Shown: positions 35,899 to 40,695 of the stretch, piece after piece
Position numbering within the stretch: the stretch's first letter is position 1
How the letters are laid out: each line of letters starts with the position of its first letter
DNA from: Nostoc punctiforme NIES-2108
Lineage (GTDB): Bacteria > Cyanobacteriota > Cyanobacteriia > Cyanobacteriales > Nostocaceae
DNA length: 40,695 nucleotides
Reading direction: 5' to 3'
NCBI GenBank assembly: GCA_003326195.1
Contig: LXQE01000167.1
Location: forward strand, 1-40,695
Notes under the pieces: generated by a model
Seen by the model: only the letters and a program-made list of their open reading frames with translations
Databases searched by the model: none
Told to the model about the DNA's origin: nothing
Program-made: the position numbers and the translations under genes

Positions 35899-37046
35899 GA
35901 TCCCCCTGTTGCCTTTTTCTTAGGACTTTTTGGTTCAAACGGTAATGCTTTTTGTTCTGTGACTGCTGCTTCTTTCTCCTGGGTTTCTACGATTTTTTGC
36001 AGTTCTTCTGGTAGAGGTTCGCGGGAGAGAAGATAAGTTTGGGCAGTTTGGAAAATATTACCAATCACCATGTACATCAGCACCCCAGCTGGTAGGGGGA
36101 AAAACAAGAACATCCCAGAAAAGATGACGGGGGTGATTTTGTTAACTGTATCCTGCTGCGGATTGCCACCGCTGGAATTTTGCCCAGAAAGCATTTGGCT
36201 AACATAAAGGCTGATCCCAAAGAAGACGATCATGGCAACGATATCCCAGTGGATTGTGCCATCTGGATCTTGTGCGCCAACCCTGCCTAAAGCATCAATA
36301 AATAGAAAGCCTTTTTCTGCTGCTAATCCAGGAATTGTTCCTTGAATGGTGACATCTCCCGGTTGCAAGGCTTCTACATTTCCCTCGGCATCAATTTTTA
36401 TCCTATCTTCACCCTTGGTAATTTTCCAATCAGGAATCAGCTTATTTTCTGGGTGTTCTGCTAAGAGTACCTGAAATGGTTTACCTTCAACAGTCTGATA
36501 CTGTATTTTGGTTTGTTCTCCCACCGCTAATTTACTTCCGCTAGGAAGAATGGCAGCTACTTTAACGTGTTCTCCATCTGCAACATAAATATTTTGGGGA
36601 GCAGTGGCAAAGGCTTGCGGTTGAATTTGTTCGATTTGTTCTGCGGGAAGAATTTGCAGGTTAACGCTGTAGTTCGCACTTGCAAAAGGTGAACCCCGCA
36701 AAGTGGCAAACAGCGCTAGCAAGACTGGCATTTGCACTAGTAATGGAAAACAGCCTGCCAAAGGATTGCCAAATTCTTTTTGGACATTAACCATTTCCTC
36801 CTGCTGCTTTTGCGGTTCATCCTTATAGCGCTCTTTGATTTCTGCCATCCGCTTCTGCATCAGAGGTTGTACAATTCGCATTTTCCGCATGTTGCGAATT
36901 GAGCCAGCACTCAGGGGATAGAGCGCGAAGCGGACTATCAAGGTCAAAGCAACGATCGCTAATCCGTAGCTAGGCACTATACCATAGAAGAAATCTATGA
37001 TTGGCAGCATCACGTTGTTCGAGAGAAAGCCGATACCAAAATCCAT
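35895..37046 (-). CDS. yidC: YidC/Oxa1/Alb3-type membrane protein insertase
   Basis: The 383-residue product has the insertase core: a first helix (about 20-45, YGLAIVALTLIVRFALYPL with the conserved Arg), the cytoplasmic hairpin KMRIVQPLMQKRMAEIKERY, GNPLAGCFPLLVQMPVLLAL and later helices near 268-345. The long periplasmic-type insert (about 125-265) with beta-rich sequence lies between helices, as is usual in cyanobacteria. The enzyme inserts thylakoid and plasma membrane proteins. It lies between the PH-domain gene and khpB in the conserved rpmH-rnpA-yidC cluster. Confidence 0.95.
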   Translation of the reverse strand: MDFGIGFLSNNVMLPIIDFFYGIVPSYGLAIVALTLIVRFALYPLSAGSIRNMRKMRIVQPLMQKRMAEIKERYKDEPQKQQEEMVNVQKEFGNPLAGCFPLLVQMPVLLALFATLRGSPFASANYSVNLQILPAEQIEQIQPQAFATAPQNIYVADGEHVKVAAILPSGSKLAVGEQTKIQYQTVEGKPFQVLLAEHPENKLIPDWKITKGEDRIKIDAEGNVEALQPGDVTIQGTIPGLAAEKGFLFIDALGRVGAQDPDGTIHWDIVAMIVFFGISLYVSQMLSGQNSSGGNPQQDTVNKITPVIFSGMFLFFPLPAGVLMYMVIGNIFQTAQTYLLSREPLPEELQKIVETQEKEAAVTEQKALPFEPKSPKKKATGGS

Positions 37047-37144
37047 TATTCTGAATTCAACCTGAGGTACTGTAAACTGAATCTAATTTATCTAAATCAT
37101 GATTTGCCGGCGACTATCTTTCGCTACGGATAGCCGCACATTTA

Positions 37145-37178
37145 AATTGGGCATTGGGGATGGGGCATTGGGCATTGG
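37145..37178. repeat. ATTGGGC-family heptamer repeat, imperfect
   Basis: Two to three ATTGGGC units with an inserted GGGATGG-like stretch lie between yidC and the PH-domain gene, related to the arrays at 338-425 and 12252-12277. Confidence 0.8.
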
Positions 37179-37212
37179 TTCTTCTCCCTTTACTCCCTAC
37201 TCCCTACAATTA

Positions 37213-37605
37213 TCACTTGTTGGCAGTGGCGCTATATTCGGGATTTTTCGCAGCAATTCTTTCGTTTATGTAGTCATAGACTTCCCGAAAATTGGGAATT
37301 GCGCGCAATTCCAGACGACTGCCATTTTTTAGGGTGATCGCCATATCTCCCCAAAAGCCGATGCCACGGGGAACTTTGACGATTTTGACAATTTCTGAGT
37401 AAATTACGTCAGTGCGATCGCGTCCCTGCCAACCTCCGATCACAGTAATTCGGCGATCGGTGATCCGGAAACGCAGCCACAATGCCCTGACAATTGCCCC
37501 AACTGTTAATGGTATCCCGACAATGGTTAGCCCAATTAGCAGGTTGACAATTAAATCCCCAACATGGGGCCCACCTTCATAATAAACATCTTCACGAATT
37601 CCCAT
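37213..37605 (-). CDS. Bacterial PH-domain membrane protein
   Basis: The 130-residue product has a short start, a hydrophobic region (about 17-43, DLIVNLLIGLTIVGIPLTVG) and a bacterial PH domain (about 45-120, FRITDRRITVIGGWQGRDRT and VIYSEIVKIVKVPRG). Similar proteins sit between rnpA and yidC in other cyanobacteria, where many bacteria have yidD. The start overlaps rnpA by 14 bases, so the two are co-transcribed. Function is unknown. Confidence 0.9.
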   Translation of the reverse strand: MGIREDVYYEGGPHVGDLIVNLLIGLTIVGIPLTVGAIVRALWLRFRITDRRITVIGGWQGRDRTDVIYSEIVKIVKVPRGIGFWGDMAITLKNGSRLELRAIPNFREVYDYINERIAAKNPEYSATANK

Positions 37606-38014
37606 CGAACACCTCAGCTTGTGCCAACAACTGCTCTAATTCTTGCAGAAATTGTGGGCTTACGCACTTAGATTCTGCTGCTGTAGGTTTGACAATGAAT
37701 ACTAGCCGCCATCCTGGTGATAATTTTGGTAGCAAGTTATGTAAAGCAGCAGTAATTTGCCGTTTGATTCGGTTGCGAACCACTGCCCTTTTGCTGACTT
37801 TTGTGCTAATCGAAATGCCAATCCGCGTGCTGGCAAAAAGTTTTGAGTCAGTTACTTGTGTAGTCTGGGTGGCAGTGTCCAAAGAAGGTTTCGTTGAACA
37901 TAAGGGCTTTAAGGCTCTCAATGTTAAATAAGAGCCGTGACGCCGAATTCCTTCTCGGAAAACTGCCTGGAAATCCTTTCGGGATTTTAGCCGATTTGCT
38001 TTGGGCAAAGCCAC
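37592..38014 (-). CDS. rnpA: Ribonuclease P protein component
   Basis: The 140-residue product has the family core RIGISISTKVSKRAVVRNRIKRQ with the RNR motif, plus the LKSRKDFQAVF opening. It forms RNase P with the rnpB RNA and matures tRNA 5' ends. It lies 26 bases after rpmH and overlaps the PH-domain gene by 14 bases. Between the opening and the core lies a variable insert (about 38-60). Confidence 0.96.
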   Translation of the reverse strand: MALPKANRLKSRKDFQAVFREGIRRHGSYLTLRALKPLCSTKPSLDTATQTTQVTDSKLFASTRIGISISTKVSKRAVVRNRIKRQITAALHNLLPKLSPGWRLVFIVKPTAAESKCVSPQFLQELEQLLAQAEVFDGNS

Positions 38015-38040
38015 TGATGCTCTTTATCGCTTGATCTGTC

Positions 38041-38175
38041 CTAAACGCTCAGACGGTGACGTCCCTTTCTTCTTCTAGCGCTAATCACGTTTCTGCCATC
38101 TGGTGTCCGCATCCTGGCGCGAAAACCAGAGGTTCTTTTTCTCTTACGGCTAGTGCCGCCCAGTGTTCTTTTCAT
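38041..38175 (-). CDS. rpmH: 50S ribosomal protein L34
   Basis: A 44-residue basic protein starts MKRTLGGTSRKRKRTSGFRA and continues with RMRTPDGRNV and ISARRRKGRHRLSV, the L34 signature. The ATG is preceded by GAGGAGA. It is short enough to be missed by length-filtered gene calls. It heads the rpmH-rnpA-yidC cluster, the order found in most bacteria. Confidence 0.97.
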   Translation of the reverse strand: MKRTLGGTSRKRKRTSGFRARMRTPDGRNVISARRRKGRHRLSV

Positions 38176-38288
38176 ACTGTTCTCCTCTTAGGTGATTTTT
38201 ATAAAAACTCACAATCTCTAATTGTATCACTTTGTTAGGGAATTGGGAATCGCCGATTGGTTATATCCCCACTCCCTACTCCCGATTC

Positions 38289-38801
38289 TTAATTAATGCT
38301 CAAAATCCATGTTCCCATGTAGCGCAGTAGTGGCACATCGCCAGGGGAGAGTACTTGACAGTTAAAATAGTAAACTCCGCCGAAGGATGGGTTTTTCACG
38401 TTAGATAACACTACCTCGACTGCGCTACCTGCTGGTACTGGCTCTTGAGGAAAAATATTAATCAGTTTACCTTCTTTGTCCCACTTCACCTCAGAAAGCG
38501 GAACTGCTTTGCCTTTGACTCGGACTTCAATTTTTTTCTGGTCAAAAGTTCCTTTGTAATAATCAGGGTAGTTAATGGCAAATTGACCAACTGCCAATTT
38601 CATTCTTTTGGCTGGAATCCTTAATATGTATCGATCCCAACCATTAGCTTGTCCACCAAAATCTAACCTAAAGGGCAGCTGGTTTTCGGCTTTGACGCCG
38701 CTAAACAGCGTAAATCCGGGTAAACTTTGCGCCCAAGTCAAGGCTGGTAATCCAGTAACCAAAAAGCTAGTCACGGCTAAAGCAGAAAGTAAACGTCGCA
38801 T
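38289..38801 (-). CDS. DUF2808 exported protein
   Basis: The product is 170 residues from the ATG at 38801, which has GAGGAAG seven to eight bases upstream; the longer frame starts with TTG at 38822. The signal peptide is RRLLSALAVTSFLVTGLPALTWAQ. The rest matches DUF2808, with LPFRLDFGGQANGWDRYILRIP, AINYPDYYKGTFD, KKIEVRVKG and FGGVYYFNCQV. This cyanobacterial family is expected in the periplasm or outside; its role is unknown. Confidence 0.92.
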   Translation of the reverse strand: MRRLLSALAVTSFLVTGLPALTWAQSLPGFTLFSGVKAENQLPFRLDFGGQANGWDRYILRIPAKRMKLAVGQFAINYPDYYKGTFDQKKIEVRVKGKAVPLSEVKWDKEGKLINIFPQEPVPAGSAVEVVLSNVKNPSFGGVYYFNCQVLSPGDVPLLRYMGTWILSIN

Positions 38802-39568
38802 AATTAGGCTTCCTCTAAACAAAATATAAATCTGTTATCTAAAAATAACTGTGTGTTAGTATTCTTTACTAAACTTTACTACTGGCTTCCTGACAATGGA
38901 CGTTTAATTTCTAAAAAAAGTGCCATCCTGCCTGAAGTTTAGGCAACAGGAATTTTACTTAGTATTAAAATAAACATAGATTAAATTTACTTCATTACCC
39001 TTATGTAGCCCTGATTTGATTACTAAGTTGGTCAAATTTGAACTAGATAGAAACACAGTTGGGGTTGGATTGTATTTCTAAATATGTATAAGTGTATCTA
39101 AATTTGAGAATTTTGTTATAAAAATTGAGCCGCGTCATCAGCGATCGCCAGTTAAGTTGGGCTAAATTGATTAAAATAAGTTGAATTGGAATCGAAGTCG
39201 TAATCATTAAAATTTGATTGGGAAATTATCAAGCTTTCAAAATTCGGTCAATATTACTCTATAAGAAAGGAATACCAAAATTTTTCAATCCCGAGAACAA
39301 GCTAAAGATAAAGATGCAAAATTTGGGAATCAATTTATGATGTGCAATACGTAACCCTGTTTGCAACTATCTGGAAATATGACATCTGCGAGCGGCAAAG
39401 TGAGGCTTTGCCTGGAGAACAAAGAGTGGGAGAGGAAAGATTCAAGGTTCAATCTACAAGTAAAAGTCATAGCTGATGTTCCTGCCTAAGTACTATGAGT
39501 GCGGGACACGCATCATCTGGACTATCGCTTACTTGGCAGAGATTAAGTATTTATCTTCAGGAGATTTC
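38802..39568. other. Long intergenic region before pntA
   Basis: The 767 bases are A/T-rich and hold no open frame of note. A small hairpin (TGCCT 38929-38933, AGGCA 38941-38945) and one HIP1 octamer are visible. It should hold the promoters for the divergent DUF2808 and pntA genes and could encode an unrecognised small RNA. Confidence 0.5.
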
Positions 39569-40695
39569 ATGAGAATAGCAGTTGCTAAAGAAATTGAAGT
39601 TTGTGAACGTCGTGTGGCATTAATTCCTGACACAGTTGCCCGATTGGTAAAACAAGGTTTGGAAGTTTGGGTAGAAGCAGGTGCAGGAGAGCGATCTTTT
39701 TTCAGCGATACTGACTATGAAGCAGCAGGAGCCACAATAATTGGCGATACTGCCAAATTATGGGGTGAAACAGATATTCTGTTGAAAGTCAGTCCACCAC
39801 AAGAACGAGAAGATGGACGTTCAGAAGTTGATTTGTTAAAGGAAGGGGCTGTATTAGTCAGTTTCCTCAATCCTTTAGGAAATCCTGTTGTAGCCCAGCA
39901 ACTAGCAAATCGGAAAGTCACAGCCTTGAGTATGGAAATGATCCCCCGTACTACTAGGGCGCAAAGTATGGATGCTTTGTCTTCGCAAGCTTCATTAGCA
40001 GGTTACAAGGCAGTATTAATTGCGGCAGCTGCATTACCGAAATACTTCCCAATGTTAACCACAGCCGCAGGTACGATCGCTCCAGCGAAAGTATTTATTA
40101 TGGGCGCTGGTGTAGCCGGATTGCAAGCGATCGCTACCGCCAGACGTTTGGGAGCAGTGGTAGAAGCCTTTGATATCCGTCCCGCCGTTAAAGAAGAAGT
40201 GCAAAGCTTAGGGGCAAAATTTGTTGAAGTCAAATTAGATGAAGAAACTGTCGCTGCTGGTGGTTATGCCAAGGAAATTTCTGAGGCTAGTAAACAACGC
40301 ACTCAAGAAGTTGTCGCCGAACACATCAAAAATTCTGATGTGGTGATTACTACCGCCCAAGTTCCTGGAAGACAAGCACCACGGCTCGTCACAGAAGAAA
40401 TGGTGGCACAAATGAAACCAGGTTCAGTGATTGTGGATTTGGCTGCTGAACAAGGTGGTAACTGCGCTTGTACAGAACCCGGTAAAGATATTGTCTGGAA
40501 CGGCGTGACAATTATCGGTCCCATCAATCTCCCATCATCAATGCCAATTCACGCCAGCCAATTGTATGCCAAAAACGTAACTTCGTTGATGCAATTGCTA
40601 ATTAAAGACAAAGCTTTGCAGGTGGATTTTAGCGACGACATCGTTGATGCAGCTTGCGTTACCCACGCTGGTGAAATTCGCAATCAACGAGTGCG
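39569..40695 (+). CDS. pntA: NAD(P) transhydrogenase alpha subunit (NAD-binding part), C-terminus cut by window edge
   Basis: From the ATG at 39569 (AGGAG five bases upstream) the frame stays open to the window end, about 375 codons. The product starts MRIAVAKEIEVCERRVALIP and has the alanine-dehydrogenase/PntA layout. A Rossmann motif GAGVAGLQAIATARRLGA lies near 176-193, and FDIRPAVKEEVQSLGA and VVITTAQVPGRQAPRLV follow. PntA is the NAD(H)-binding part of the proton-pumping transhydrogenase, which interconverts NADH and NADPH. In cyanobacteria the subunits are split, and the next subunit is expected just outside the window. Confidence 0.95.
   Translation, partial: MRIAVAKEIEVCERRVALIPDTVARLVKQGLEVWVEAGAGERSFFSDTDYEAAGATIIGDTAKLWGETDILLKVSPPQEREDGRSEVDLLKEGAVLVSFLNPLGNPVVAQQLANRKVTALSMEMIPRTTRAQSMDALSSQASLAGYKAVLIAAAALPKYFPMLTTAAGTIAPAKVFIMGAGVAGLQAIATARRLGAVVEAFDIRPAVKEEVQSLGAKFVEVKLDEETVAAGGYAKEISEASKQRTQEVVAEHIKNSDVVITTAQVPGRQAPRLVTEEMVAQMKPGSVIVDLAAEQGGNCACTEPGKDIVWNGVTIIGPINLPSSMPIHASQLYAKNVTSLMQLLIKDKALQVDFSDDIVDAACVTHAGEIRNQRV

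Overview
The window looks like chromosomal DNA of a filamentous, probably Nostoc-like cyanobacterium. Evidence seen in the sequence: many HIP1 octamers (GCGATCGC), heptanucleotide tandem repeats between genes, several diverged copies of short GC-rich interspersed palindromes, and genes typical of cyanobacteria (ycf46, a Hik2/CSK-type kinase, a CCB2/CCB4-type cytochrome b6 assembly factor, DUF3155, DUF2808, DUF3611, a separate pntA subunit). I found no tRNA, rRNA, CRISPR array, transposase or prophage structural gene.

Layout. 1-3.7 kb: a small conserved protein cut by the window edge, a secreted DUF3859-like protein, and a broken AAA/WD40 gene. 3.9-8.9 kb: a signalling set made of an orphan lipoprotein solute-binding protein, a CACHE-type hybrid histidine kinase and a receiver-GGDEF protein that overlaps the kinase gene. 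9-13.6 kb: housekeeping genes (aat, rpsN, nth, rseP, serS), mostly on the minus strand. 13.6-19 kb: a gene-poor stretch, a DUF3611 membrane protein, a PadR regulator next to a CCB2/CCB4-type factor, DUF3155 and the Hik2/CSK-like kinase.

19-24 kb holds three minus-strand genes for exported proteins that have exchanged parts: an SLH protein with a glycine-rich C-terminal domain, a beta-helix protein carrying a near-identical SLH block, and a stand-alone version of the C-terminal domain. An eroded further copy lies between two of them. 24.2-26.9 kb is the most accessory-looking locus: an HTH-NACHT NTPase with an in-frame expanded Ser-Leu/Asp-Leu tract, divergent from a small one-helix membrane protein.

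27-40.7 kb returns to core genes: sbcC, a peptidoglycan-binding/SPOR protein, an SH3 protein, ycf46, and the ribosome/membrane-insertion cluster rpmH-rnpA-(PH-domain gene)-yidC-khpB-YceD, then a DUF2808 protein and the start of pntA.

The best candidates for unusual biology are the NACHT locus with its repeat tract and divergent small membrane protein, the SLH block shuffling with its eroded third copy, the solute-binding protein/kinase/GGDEF set, and interspersed repeats that supply the last codons of otherwise ordinary genes. All percentages and positions were worked out by hand.
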